A stretch of 64,000 nucleotides of DNA, taken from assembly GCA_020796225.1 (NCBI GenBank), contig CM036758.1, positions 64,077,774 to 64,141,773 on the forward strand. Reading direction: 5' to 3'. A program made the position numbers and the translations under genes. The first letter of the stretch is position 1. Each line of letters begins with the position of its first letter. This DNA is from Arion vulgaris (lineage: Eukaryota; Mollusca; Gastropoda; Stylommatophora; Arionidae). Below the pieces are notes generated by a model. It did no database searches. It saw nothing but the letters and a program-made list of their open reading frames with translations, and was not told the origin of the DNA. Below, in pieces: positions 30,072 to 39,739 of the stretch.

Positions 30072-32477
30072 AGCTCTGGATATGTCAACACAGTGTTTCA
30101 CCAGCAAGATCAGAGCATACTTCCTGCAGGAAACAGTCTCAAACTACAACCAACTCATGATTCTAGTAAAATATCAACCTCGCATGCAGTTATGTCTGGA
30201 ATCGTACAAGACTTGACCTCTGAAAACAAAAATAGAATAGAACCCAACCAACTTAATAGTAATTCGGAAGATACTTCTCTACCAACGTCTTATATTGAAG
30301 ACTCTGGTTCCACCTCACAGACTTCTAGCTTGTCAGGAGAAAATCTAAGAGAATCTGTTCCAAAAAGCACTGAACTATTGATAAGTCCCCAATTATCAAA
30401 AACTAGTTCCATGTTGGTATCAAACAGGCATCTTAGACAACGGAGAAGCATCGAATCAAATGAACTCTCATTTGGACTTGATAATACTGATAAGAACATA
30501 TTACAGAAAGTCGAAAAAAGATCATCGGATGGTTTGACTCTAGATTTCCTTAGCGATGAAGATTTAATAAACGACCAAGACCCACAGCTGACCAGCGGAC
30601 CATATAATCGTTTTAACTATTTTGATAATAATGGTCAAATGGAATCTGAAGAAAACGAAATGTCAGAGAAAGAATTAACACATCTGGGTTCTCTTTTCGA
30701 ATACGGTGATGCATTGATGGAAGACAAAGTGCCCTCTCTTCAGCAAGAAAACATGCCCCAGAGATTTCCTTCCCGCTTTAGACGAGGATTACTCTTTCAA
30801 GACAATCTTTCTTCAGCAACAAAGAACGACAGAATCAACATACATACTCGAGTCAAGCGTGAATTAGATTCCAATCAAGATTTCCGAGGCAAAAACGAGA
30901 ATATCATCTCTGAAAAAAGTCAATTGAAGACAACGGACCAGTTAGATTTAACGAAACACGAATTTAACCCTATCTCAACAAGTAGTAATTCTCTAGTGAA
31001 CCAGAACGATGTAATAAAACGACCATTTGACTCCATCGGCGGTGGACAAATGTCAGGATTGCACCAGAACTTCTTAGGGAAACGACCATTTGACTCCATC
31101 GGCGGCGGGCAAATGTCAGGATTGCACCAGAACTTCATAGGTAAACGTCACTTCGACTCCATCGGCAACGGGCAAATGTCAGGACTGCACCAGAACTTCT
31201 TAGGGAAACGACCATTTGACTCCATCGGCGGCGGGCAAATGTCAGGATTGCACCAGAACTTCATAGGTAAACGTCACTTCGACTCCATCGGCAACGGGCA
31301 AATGTCAGGACTGCACCAGAACTTCCTAGGGAAACGTCACTTCGACTCCATCGGCAACGGGCAAATGTCAGGACTGCACCAGAACTTCCTAGGGAAACGA
31401 CCATTTGACTCCATCGGCGGCGGGCAAATGTCAGGATTGCACCAGAACTTCATAGGTAAACGTCACTTCGACTCCATCGGCAACGGGCAAATGTCAGGAT
31501 TGCACCAGAACTTCATAGGTAAACGTAACTTCGACTCCATCGGCAACGGGCAAATGTCAGGACTGCACCAGAACTTCCTAGGGAAACGACCATTTGACTC
31601 CATCGGCGGCGGGCAAATGTCAGGATTGCACCAGAACTTTTTAGGTAAACGTAACTTCGACTCCATCGGCAACGGGCAAATGTCAGGACTCCACCAGAAC
31701 TTCCTAGGGAAACGACCATTTGACTCCATCGGTGGCGGGCAAATGTCAGGATTGCACCAGAACTTCTTGGGGAAACGTCAGTTTGACTCAATTAACGAAG
31801 GCACGTTATCCGGATTAGATCAAAACCATTTTAGTAAACGTCTGTTCGATTCAATTGGAGGTGGTGGTATGTCAGGACTATATCAAAATTACGCAGATAA
31901 ACGTTATTTCGACCAAATAGGTTCAGGTCAATTGTCTGGGATATCGCAGAACTATTTAGGAAAACGTCATTTTGATTCAATAGGAGGAGGTGGCTTATCA
32001 GGATTGTACCAGAATCATATCGGTAAACGTAGCTTTGACTCTATAGACAGTAGTAGACTGTCAGGATTGTACCAAAATCACGTAGGAAAACGTAGCTTCG
32101 ATTCAATAGGGGGCGGTGGCTTATCAGGACTGTACCAAAACCACATTGGAAAACGTAATTTTGATTCAATAGGGGGCGGTGGCTTATCAGGTTTGTACCA
32201 AAACCACATTGGAAAACGTAATTTTGATTCAATAGGGGGAGGTGGCTTATCAGGGTTGTACCAAAATCACATTGGCAAACGTAGTTTTGATTCAATAGGA
32301 GAAGGTGGCTTATCAGGACTGTACCAAAATCACATTGGAAAACGTAGTTTTGATTCAATAGGAGGAGGTGGCTTATCAGGGCTGTACCAAAACCACATTG
32401 GAAAACGTAATTTTGATTCAATAGGAGTGGTTATCGGCTGTACCAAATCACATTGGAAACGTAATTTGATTCAATAG
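30072..32477 (+). CDS. pedal peptide/orcokinin-type neuropeptide precursor, main exon, 5' part
   Basis: This encodes a secretory prohormone cut at Lys-Arg sites to release PP/OK-family neuropeptides, which in gastropods act as transmitters on foot and body-wall muscle and cilia. About 310 acidic, Ser/Asn-rich propeptide residues carry several dibasic sites (RQRR, EKR, RFRR, VKR). Then come 22 consecutive 21-residue units: 12 like PFDSIGGGQMSGLHQNFLG or HFDSIGNGQMSGLHQNFIG, three diverged, and seven like NFDSIGGGGLSGLYQNHIG, each followed by KR. The Gly before KR predicts C-terminal amidation. The core aligns with the recalled Aplysia pedal peptide (PLDSVYGTHGMSGFA) and with the NFDEI start of orcokinins. 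No signal peptide is present, so at least one upstream exon is missing. The frame is lost from about 32427, inside copy 23. The family call is strong; which paralogue it is remains unknown. Confidence 0.88.
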   Translation, partial: SSGYVNTVFHQQDQSILPAGNSLKLQPTHDSSKISTSHAVMSGIVQDLTSENKNRIEPNQLNSNSEDTSLPTSYIEDSGSTSQTSSLSGENLRESVPKSTELLISPQLSKTSSMLVSNRHLRQRRSIESNELSFGLDNTDKNILQKVEKRSSDGLTLDFLSDEDLINDQDPQLTSGPYNRFNYFDNNGQMESEENEMSEKELTHLGSLFEYGDALMEDKVPSLQQENMPQRFPSRFRRGLLFQDNLSSATKNDRINIHTRVKRELDSNQDFRGKNENIISEKSQLKTTDQLDLTKHEFNPISTSSNSLVNQNDVIKRPFDSIGGGQMSGLHQNFLGKRPFDSIGGGQMSGLHQNFIGKRHFDSIGNGQMSGLHQNFLGKRPFDSIGGGQMSGLHQNFIGKRHFDSIGNGQMSGLHQNFLGKRHFDSIGNGQMSGLHQNFLGKRPFDSIGGGQMSGLHQNFIGKRHFDSIGNGQMSGLHQNFIGKRNFDSIGNGQMSGLHQNFLGKRPFDSIGGGQMSGLHQNFLGKRNFDSIGNGQMSGLHQNFLGKRPFDSIGGGQMSGLHQNFLGKRQFDSINEGTLSGLDQNHFSKRLFDSIGGGGMSGLYQNYADKRYFDQIGSGQLSGISQNYLGKRHFDSIGGGGLSGLYQNHIGKRSFDSIDSSRLSGLYQNHVGKRSFDSIGGGGLSGLYQNHIGKRNFDSIGGGGLSGLYQNHIGKRNFDSIGGGGLSGLYQNHIGKRSFDSIGEGGLSGLYQNHIGKRSFDSIGGGGLSGLYQNHIGKRNFDSIGVVIGCTKSHWKRNLIQ
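31023..32408 (+). repeat. coding tandem array, 22 units of exactly 63 bp
   Basis: Each unit encodes one peptide plus its KR site. Units 1-12 (31023-31778) are almost identical in DNA and alternate GGG and GNG subtypes with linked first residues (Pro versus His/Asn). Units 13-15 are diverged. Units 16-22 form a second homogeneous block ending QNHIG, with unit 17 diverged. Length is perfectly conserved across all 22, as expected under selection for frame. Confidence 0.95.
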
Positions 32478-32766
32478 GAGGAGGTAGCTTATCAGACTGT
32501 ACCAAAATCACATTGGAAAACGTAATTTTGATTCAATAGAGGAGGAGTCTTATCAGGACTGTACCAAAACCACATTGGAAAACGTAATTTTGATTCAATA
32601 GGGGGAGGTGGCTTATCAGGCTGTACCAAAACACATTGGAAAACGTAATTTTGATTCAATAGGGAGGTGGCTTATCAGGACTGTACCAAAATCACATTGG
32701 AAAACGTAATTTTGATTCAATAGAGGAGGTGGCTTATCGGGATTGTACCAGAATTACGTTGGAAAA
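32409..32766 (+). other. frame-disrupted part of the neuropeptide array (six units)
   Basis: Six further QNHI-type units measure 54, 61, 62, 61, 61 and 62 bp from CGT to CGT/CGA instead of 63. Losses fall mostly in G runs and in the TCAGGACTG region. The net change of -17 bp explains why the downstream frame is offset by one. Every unit before and after is clean, so this looks like consensus error in near-identical copies; a true pseudogenising cluster cannot be excluded. Confidence 0.85.
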
Positions 32767-34632
32767 CGACAGTATGACGCAATAAACAATGGAGTTCTTT
32801 ATGGACTTGGTCAAAACTATTTAGACAAACGATCGTTTGATGCCATCTCTGACGGTAGAGGCTTGTTCGGAATAAATCAAAACTATCTAAGCAAGAAACT
32901 GTTTGACAGAATTGAGGGCAAGTCAGATTCATCTGATTTAAACCAAATGTTTTTGAAAAAGAAAACATTTGATTCAATTTCAAACGGACGGTTGGGGGGT
33001 ATTCACCAAAATTATATAGGAAAAAGATGGTTTGATTCCATATCTCACGGGAAAATCGGTGGTTTGGATCAAAACTTTGTAGCCAGAAGAAACATTGATT
33101 CGATTTCTGATGGATCATTAAGTGGTATTCAACAACACTATCTGGGGAAAAGGCAATTTGATTCCATCGGAAATAGCAATATTGGAGGACTGAATCAGAA
33201 TTTTCTGGAAAAGCGTTTGGATTCTATAAGCGATGGGGCTTTAGGAGGTATACGACAAAACTTTTTTGATAAGAAATATTTTAATTCTGCATCTAAAGGA
33301 TCGATGCTGGGAATGCACTATAATTTTCTTGCAAAAAGAGACTTCGATGATTCAAATAAGAATGATGATGATTCTACTGAAAATCAGGAAAATATAATCC
33401 CTAACTCTGTTCTTGATTCCAAGATGTCTAGTGACTTTGAAGATTATGATCAAGATTTTGAAACTAAACGTAGTTTTGATGCTATTTCCTTTAGTCCATT
33501 AAACGGATTGGGACAGAATTTTCATGGAAAACGTCAACTGGAACCAGTCTCCTCAAACTTGCTGCGTGAATTTCGTCAGAATAGTATTCATAAACGAAAC
33601 GTTGATTCAACAGATAACAGTGAATTAGAAAGTCTTCAGCAAAAATTTAATAAAAAACGAAGCGTGGATGAAATAGCAGGAAACAAAATAAGTTGGATGG
33701 ACCAAAATGATATGGACAAGAAACAACGAGGTCATTCATTGAACGAAAGAAACTTGATGCAAGGTGTTAAAGGATCTGACTTAATAGGATCAGAGAGTTC
33801 CCACAGATTTTTTCTTTCCAATTCTCTGAAAAAGCGAGGGCTTGAGAACGAGAAATCATCGGTCGATAACGAGTTCCAAAATCGTGGCTCAGAATCACAG
33901 AAAAGATACGGAAAACAGTATTTAGTTTCACTTCCCAGAATTAATATCTTCAGTAAGCCAAACCCAGAATATTTGTCACAACGCTTGCCACTAAGTTTAG
34001 ATGTTGATGAATATTTACCTTTACCTATGAAACTTAACCCTAAAGTCATGTTAAAAGCTAAACCTGGCTTCAAGAACATACGTCAGCAAGACGAAAGCAA
34101 TACAGTAGATATGGATCAGGATGACACAGATATACGAAATATCGACTCTATTTCTAGATTTACCTCTGGAATCGGACCTAACTTTCTCGGTGCCACAACT
34201 ACGAAGCGTGGTCATGAAAGTACAGATAGTTTGACGTGGACACCTTATTCCGTGAGATACGAACCAGATGAAGAAACAGACAGCCAAAGTAGCTCAGCCC
34301 CTGATTCTACTTTATTAAGTCAAGCTTCAGACAATACCATTAGTGAAGATGGGATTATACTTAAACCAGAAGAAGACTTCATCACAAATTCAAATACGTT
34401 TGGGTCACATGGAGACCAGCTTAACAGTCTAGAGTCTGATACTAAAGGAATTGATAAAGATATCAGCTCAGCCTCAGGCGGCACAGATACAGATAACATG
34501 AACAATGTTAGTAACGATAAAAGTAACCTAGAGACGAAAATAATTGAAGAAAATAACAGAGAACAGACAGAAGAAAAAACAGGATCGAATCAATCACCAC
34601 TAACCACGAAAACATCAGCAGTCGGTCAGTAA
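32743..34632 (+). CDS. pedal peptide/orcokinin-type precursor, 3' part of the same exon
   Basis: Continues the precursor in a shifted frame; the annotated start is inside the array, not a real initiation codon. Nine diverged units follow (QYDAINNG, SFDAISDG, LFDRIEGK, TFDSISNG, WFDSISHG, NIDSISDG, QFDSIGNS, LDSISDG, YFNSASKG starts), ending KR, KK or RR. Some have Gly before the site, others Asp, Ser, Glu, Lys or Ala, so only part would be amidated. An acidic spacer, one more unit (SFDAISFSPLNGLGQNFHG) and degenerate units follow. The last 300 residues are an Asp/Ser/Asn-rich C-terminal propeptide with a late NIDSISRFTSGIGPNFLG remnant, ending in TAA at 34630-34632. No frameshift is seen here, which argues the gene is alive. 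Confidence 0.88.
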   Translation: MYQNYVGKRQYDAINNGVLYGLGQNYLDKRSFDAISDGRGLFGINQNYLSKKLFDRIEGKSDSSDLNQMFLKKKTFDSISNGRLGGIHQNYIGKRWFDSISHGKIGGLDQNFVARRNIDSISDGSLSGIQQHYLGKRQFDSIGNSNIGGLNQNFLEKRLDSISDGALGGIRQNFFDKKYFNSASKGSMLGMHYNFLAKRDFDDSNKNDDDSTENQENIIPNSVLDSKMSSDFEDYDQDFETKRSFDAISFSPLNGLGQNFHGKRQLEPVSSNLLREFRQNSIHKRNVDSTDNSELESLQQKFNKKRSVDEIAGNKISWMDQNDMDKKQRGHSLNERNLMQGVKGSDLIGSESSHRFFLSNSLKKRGLENEKSSVDNEFQNRGSESQKRYGKQYLVSLPRINIFSKPNPEYLSQRLPLSLDVDEYLPLPMKLNPKVMLKAKPGFKNIRQQDESNTVDMDQDDTDIRNIDSISRFTSGIGPNFLGATTTKRGHESTDSLTWTPYSVRYEPDEETDSQSSSAPDSTLLSQASDNTISEDGIILKPEEDFITNSNTFGSHGDQLNSLESDTKGIDKDISSASGGTDTDNMNNVSNDKSNLETKIIEENNREQTEEKTGSNQSPLTTKTSAVGQ

Positions 34633-34864
34633 AAAAACACAAGGATATAATTGTTGAACTTGAATTAAAAATGTTTAACTTAATACCAACTAGAGAAGAA
34701 ACCAGATTGGTTATAGTTTGTGGTGCAGATCTCACTTCTCCAACATTGACTTTCATAAATATTTGTTGTTTGTCATTCTTCATGAATCAACTATCACTGT
34801 TTTATTATTATGTTTCTCTTTAATTTTTTTTTTTCATCATAGTTGTCATTGGTTACTGGTTATA

Positions 34865-35015
34865 CTAGGGGTTTCAACTGTGTAGTGGTTACAACGTTTG
34901 TGTGTCGTCTTGAAGTTTGGGGATTCAAATCTGAATCGAGTCACATCTGCAAATTTTTCATGAGATCCCTAGTATTGTTGCTGGAGCTACAGGGCTTGTG
35001 ATTTGTGCAGTACTC
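34865..35015 (+). mobile_element. tRNA-headed SINE in or after the 3' UTR
   Basis: An A-box-like TGTGTAGTGGTTACAACG and B-box-like GGGATTCAAATCTG are at tRNA spacing, followed by 'catgagatccctagtattgt'. It lies about 230 bp beyond the stop codon and may be transcribed in the 3' UTR. Confidence 0.6.
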
Positions 35016-35190
35016 TCGGCAGATGGAGTGACGTTTCTGTCGACATGGGCCGAGCCATATAGAGAAACCCGTTGTAATGAAGCTAATCCTTTAGGCCTTT
35101 AGACTAGTTATACGTCCCTAAACTTCTGTTAAACTCATTAATGTTCACATTCTTTCGGAAAATAACCAATTGTACTCATGTTTTCTCTTC

Positions 35191-35196
35191 AATAAA
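35191..35196 (+). terminator. candidate polyadenylation signal AATAAA
   Basis: This is the first AATAAA I found downstream of the stop codon, about 560 bases away ('ctcttcaataaatacatt'). Use is unverified; a variant ATTAAA lies nearer at about 34664. Confidence 0.4.
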
Positions 35197-35351
35197 TACA
35201 TTTCCCCACCTGTTGTATGCATCGACGACAGATCACGGTCATTGCATCTTCCATTATGATTTTGATTTACTTTGTTTAACCTCAACAAGTATCCCAACTA
35301 TTATTGATCATAGAATTTGGGCAGTAGTATTTGTTTATTTTACTCGTAAAT

Positions 35352-36150
35352 AGATGAGGATTATACGCCTAAATATGTGCAGATTATACTAGTAAGAAGT
35401 AGATGGGGATTATATGCCTAAATATGTGAAGATTATACTAGTAAGAAGTAGATGAGGATTATACGCCTAAATATGTGCAGATTATACTAGTAAGAAGTAG
35501 ATGAGGATTATACGCCTAAATATGTGCAGATTATACTAGTAAGAAGTAGATGAGGATTATACGCCTAAATATGTGCAGATTATACTAGTAAGAAGTAGAT
35601 GAGGATTATACGCCTAAATATGTGCAGATTATACTAGTAAGAAGTAGATGAGGATTATACGCCTAAATATGTGCAGATTATACTAGTAAGAAGTAGATGA
35701 GGATTATACGCCTAAATATGTGCAGATTATACTAGTAAGAAGTAGATGAGGATTATACGCCTAAATATGTGCAGATTATACTAGTAAGAAGTAGATGAGG
35801 ATTATACGCTCTAAATATGCAGATTATACTAGTAAGAAGTAGATGAGAATATATACACTCTAAATATGGGATTATAGTAAATACAGATAACTGTAAGGTG
35901 GGATTAAACTAGTAAATACCAGGGATTACACTCTAAGTAGGTGTGGATTAAACTAGTAAATACCAGGGATTACACTTGTAAGTATGGGAATTAAACTAGT
36001 AAATACAGGGATTACACTCGTAAGTATATGGAATTAAACTAGTAAATACTGGGATTACACTCGTAAGTATATGGGAATTAAACTAGTAAATAGATGGGAT
36101 TACACTCGTAAGTATCTGCGAATTATACTTATAAATAGATGGGAACAAAA
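35352..36150 (+). repeat. 49-bp tandem array grading into ~37-bp units
   Basis: About nine clean units of 49 bp ('agatgaggattatacgccta' start) run to about 35800. They then give way to shorter irregular units ('gggattacactcgtaagtat' with 'aattaaactagtaaata') to 36150. The shift suggests an old array with a younger expanded edge. Confidence 0.9.
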
Positions 36151-36220
36151 TGTCTTTCAGTTCAGAAAACATCTTCATTAAAAAAAAACTAACAATTAAA
36201 TTGAAGGGTAACAAAATTAG

Positions 36221-36399
36221 TTAGTTAGTTTGTTCGTTCCTTTCGTGCCAAGGGCGGCACATAGGGCAGAGGTTTTAGATCTCCGGTTCGTTGCTAGCAG
36301 TTGGAGATCTTGTATGGTTTTACATCCCAATAGTTTACTTTCTTGTACGGTTGTTCTTCGAAGAGTGGTCTTAGGTCTTCCACGTTTCTTTTCCCAACT
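36221..36399 (-). mobile_element. LINE-J, 5'-truncated insertion with 14-bp TSD
   Basis: The minus strand reads KRNVEDLRPLFEEQP in one frame and RTTVQESKLLGCKTIQDLQL in another, the last codons of a LINE ORF2. The 3' tail on the minus strand is a (CTAA)n run. The TSD ggtaacaaaattag is exact at 36207-36220 and 36400-36413. A 179-bp, severely truncated retrotransposition product. Confidence 0.85.
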
Positions 36400-36484
36400 G
36401 GTAACAAAATTAGAAGAAAATAATTATATTACCTAATTTTTTTTTAGTTAAATATTCCAACAACTTTTAAATAATATATATATC

Positions 36485-36745
36485 TTAGAAAATATACAAC
36501 AAATGCAGTGGTTTGGATATTTAATGAGAATGAATTACAATCAACCACCAATAACAGCATACAATAAAAAGAGATCGGGTACTAAGGGAAGACCAAGAAA
36601 AAGATGGATAGACAATATCAAGACCACACTACATAAACACGGATACAGCACAACAAGGGCGACTCAACTAGCCCAAGAACGCAAATTAAAGCTCCCATCC
36701 CTACGCTTAACGGCAAGAGTGGACAGCCAACTCCATCTTCCACCT
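36485..36745 (+). mobile_element. LINE-K C-terminal fragment
   Basis: Reads MQWFGYLMRMNYNQPPITAY, then TKGRPRKRWIDNIKTTLHKH and TRATQLAQERKLKLPSL in one frame, the typical end of an RTE-like ORF. It is followed by a microsatellite. Confidence 0.82.
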
Positions 36746-36749
36746 GGGA

Positions 36750-36865
36750 ATAGACAATAGAAATAGACAATGAAAATAGACAATAGAAAATAGACAATAG
36801 AAAATAGACAATAGACAATAGACAATAGAGAATAGACAATAGAGAATAGACAATAGAAAATATTC
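36750..36865 (+). repeat. AATAGACAATAGA-type short tandem repeat
   Basis: Irregular (TAGACAATAGAAAA)n over about 110 bp, at the 3' end of LINE-K and probably its tail expansion. Confidence 0.85.
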
Positions 36866-38055
36866 TAAATCTCTAGTTCAAAATACTACAAAATATTTTG
36901 TATTTTAAATTTCAAATTCTAGAAAAGGGTTTACAGTTTTGAATTTTAAATACTAGAATGTGTGCACAATCAATAATTACAAATATCAGACAATTGTTAT
37001 AAATTATAACTTATAATATCTGCGATTAAATTTCTATAACGCTTTCATAATCATTAGTTTCAAATTTTAGGAAATGTTGATAATATTGGATTTAAAATAC
37101 AAGAAATTGTTTACAACTTTGGATTTCGAATACTAGAAAATAAAAGAAATACTAGAATTTTCTCACAAATTGGAATTTCAAATACTATAAAATAGTAATC
37201 CATAAACATAGAATTTAAATAAGTAAAAACAGCAAGTTTAATGATTGTAAATTTTACAAATGTTTATCTGAATTTAATGTATATCTAAAAGTCTTGTAAA
37301 CAATTTCAACGTAGCGCCAGTAGACAGGGAAAGTAATGAAATAAGTGCATACATAAGTGAGAGAAGAAAAAAAACGATTGCTCAGTGAGAACAGGAGTGG
37401 ACAAATTACCGTAAAAATAGCGGGATTTTTGGCTGACAGAAGCTCATCCTTCGGGATTGATGAGTGGACAGTAATTGACAATATGGGAAAAGAGAGTTAG
37501 AAAAGGAAAAGAAGTATTGATAGAAAAGGTATGAAGAAAATGAGATGTTAGAGGAGTAAAATAAAGATATCAAAAAGATTATTAAATATAAGGTTAACGT
37601 GAGAGGAGAAAAGATTAAAAAGAGTTTGAGAACAGATGGATGAAACCCAGCAAAGGAAATAATTGAGAACGGTGGGAATATTAGTGATGAATGACATGAA
37701 AACAAATAAAAAGAAGCTTTAAAAATAAGAAAACGAAATAGAATGACTGATGAGATAACAACAGAAAAATTCGATCATACAAAGACAGAAGGGGAAATAT
37801 TAAAAACGTAGAAATTGATATGTGGGAAGAAAGAAGGTCATCAGAGGAGGTGGGATTGAACAGAATTAAAATTTGATATATAGAAATTCTGAGAAGAATA
37901 AAACTGGAAAAAAAAGAAATCAAAAGCGGTGAGAAAGATTTAACTGAGAAGCAAAACAATTTGCAGAAAGTTGCAGAGTTGCATGATCTCCTAAGCCAGT
38001 CGACAAGGAAATACTAATGAAGTGATATGAAATATTATTATACCAGTTCTTCTTC
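36866..38055. other. no gene; AT-rich then purine-rich on +
   Basis: 36866-37260 is very AT-rich with repeated 'aatactag' phrases. 37330-37990 is A/G-rich on the + strand. Short Ser/Phe-rich frames on - reflect this composition. No motif was recognised. Confidence 0.5.
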
Positions 38056-38059
38056 TTTC

Positions 38060-38490
38060 ACCTTTCAACTCCCAACAAAGCACAGGTCTTCAACAAACGT
38101 CTTCCAGTCCTTCCTCTCTCTTGCCATCCCTTCCAATTCTTTACACATCTTCCCTATCCTTTTAATATCAGTCTCCCGCTCTCTTCTCCGTGAACTTCTA
38201 GACCTTCTCCTGCTCCTCTTTTCCTGTGGGTTTCAAAACAATGCCTGTTGTGCAATGCTTCCGGTCGTCTTCTCAACGTGTAATCCATCGCCAGCATTTC
38301 TTCCTTAGTTCTTTCTCCACTGGTATCTGCTTAGTTCTTTCTCTGAGTTCATCGTTCGTAATTTTATCATTCCATCTCCGTCTCTCTATTCTTTTAAACA
38401 TCCATTTATGAAGGTCTGTAGTTTTCTGGTAGTTTTTTTTACCCCTACATGTTTTAGAGTCATACATCAGCACTGATTTCACATTTGATT
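38060..38490 (-). mobile_element. LINE-G RT C-terminus
   Basis: The minus strand reads LHKWMFKRIERRRWNDKITN, DELRERTKQIPVEKELRKKC and WRWITR, then in other frames a GKEEQE..KFTEKR-like GRPRxxxRR region. This is the LINE-G order with frameshifts. Confidence 0.78.
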
Positions 38491-38559
38491 GAAAGATTCC
38501 CGGCTTTGTGTATGTTTGGTGTTATTTTGAACCAGTATCCTGCAAGACTGTCCTCTTTT

Positions 38560-39435
38560 GTGTGAGCTGAGAACCACCATTTGGCCACACTCAGTCGAAC
38601 TAAAATCTAATCTTTTGAGAAACCTGACATGCCTGAAGCTGACTGCCCAGTTTGTGGTCTACAGTAAGCTAAGCGCATGACAAGAGATTACTGAAGAAGG
38701 AAACCCCACAGACCTGAAGTTGACTGCCTAATTTGTGGTCTACAGTAAACTAAGCGCATGACAAGAGATTACTGAAGAAGGAAACCCCACATACCTGAAG
38801 TTGACTGTCCAGTTTGTGGTCTACAGTAAGCTAAGCGCATGACAAGAGATTACTGAAGAAGGAAACCCCACAGACCTGAAGTTGACTGCCTAATTTGTGG
38901 TCTACAGTAAGCTAAGCGCATGACAAGAGATTACTGAAGAAGGAAACTCCACAGACCTGAAGTTGACTGTCCAGTTTGTGGTCTACAGTAAACTAAGCGC
39001 ATGACAAGAGATTACTGAAGAAGGAAACCCCACAGACCTGAAGTTGACTGCCTAATTTGTGGTCTACAGTAAACTAAGCGCATGACAAGAGATTACTGAA
39101 GAAGGAAACCCCACATACCTGAAGTTGACTGTCCAGTTTGTGGTCTACAGTAAACTAAGCGCATGACAAGAGATTACTGAAGAAGGAAACCCCACATACC
39201 TGAAGTTGACTGTCCAGTTTGTGGTCTACAGTAAGCTAAACGCATGACAAGAGATTACTGAAGAAGAAACCCACATACCTGAAGTTGACTGTCCAGTTTG
39301 TGGTCTACAGTAAGCTAAGCGCATGACAAGAGATTACTGAAGAAGGAAACCCCACAGACCTGAAGTTGACTGTCCAGTTTGTGGTCTACAGTAAACTAAG
39401 CGCATGACAAGAGATTACTGAAGAAGAAGAAGAAG
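38560..39435 (+). repeat. 81-bp tandem array from a LINE-D 3' tail, about 10 copies
   Basis: Units contain 'acctgaagttgactg', 'tttgtggtctacagtaa', 'ctaagcgcatgacaagagat' and 'actgaagaaggaaac'. One variant alternates ctaa/ccag. The same unit occurs as the 3' tail of LINE-D at 40.7 kb (two units) and, reversed, at 61.4 and 62.1 kb, which identifies its origin. Confidence 0.92.
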
Positions 39436-39534
39436 AACCAATGTCCTTATTTATTTATTTATTTAAACATGGATTGGATTAATGCCTCGCACTGCTTCAA
39501 TATTAGAGACCTTATTAACTTCTGATTTGTTTTG

Positions 39535-39605
39535 TATATTGTTTTTAGATTGTGGAGTGTATGGTTGAGTGACTAAAGCAACCGTATCTTAATTTTGAGA
39601 AAACG
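39535..39605 (+). mobile_element. tRNA-like SINE head remnant
   Basis: An A-box-like TGGTTGAGTGACTAAAG and B-box-like GTGTTCAAACTCC are about 35 bp apart, without an acceptor stem. Low certainty. Confidence 0.4.
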
Positions 39606-39739
39606 TGTTCAAACTCCTTCATGATTTTATATTTCAAAATTCAGAATAGAATTTAAGAAATTAATATTTGTATTTCATTGCGATAGTATAGGTAAGATGT
39701 CTTTGTTTTTCAGTCTTAGAATCTCTATAACAACCAACT

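Noticed and set aside
30920..32421. Minus-strand frames opposite the neuropeptide array
   Set aside because: They mirror the repeat units of the plus-strand gene. Dibasic sites, Gly-Lys-Arg and exact 63-bp spacing make sense only on the plus strand.
32743..32766. Independent gene starting at 32743
   Set aside because: The apparent start is a TTG codon in the middle of a repeat unit. It is the continuation of the precursor after the frame-disrupted block.
38560..39435. Clustered non-coding RNA genes
   Set aside because: Identical 81-bp units match the LINE-D 3' tail elsewhere in the window; no Pol III boxes or RNA fold recognised.
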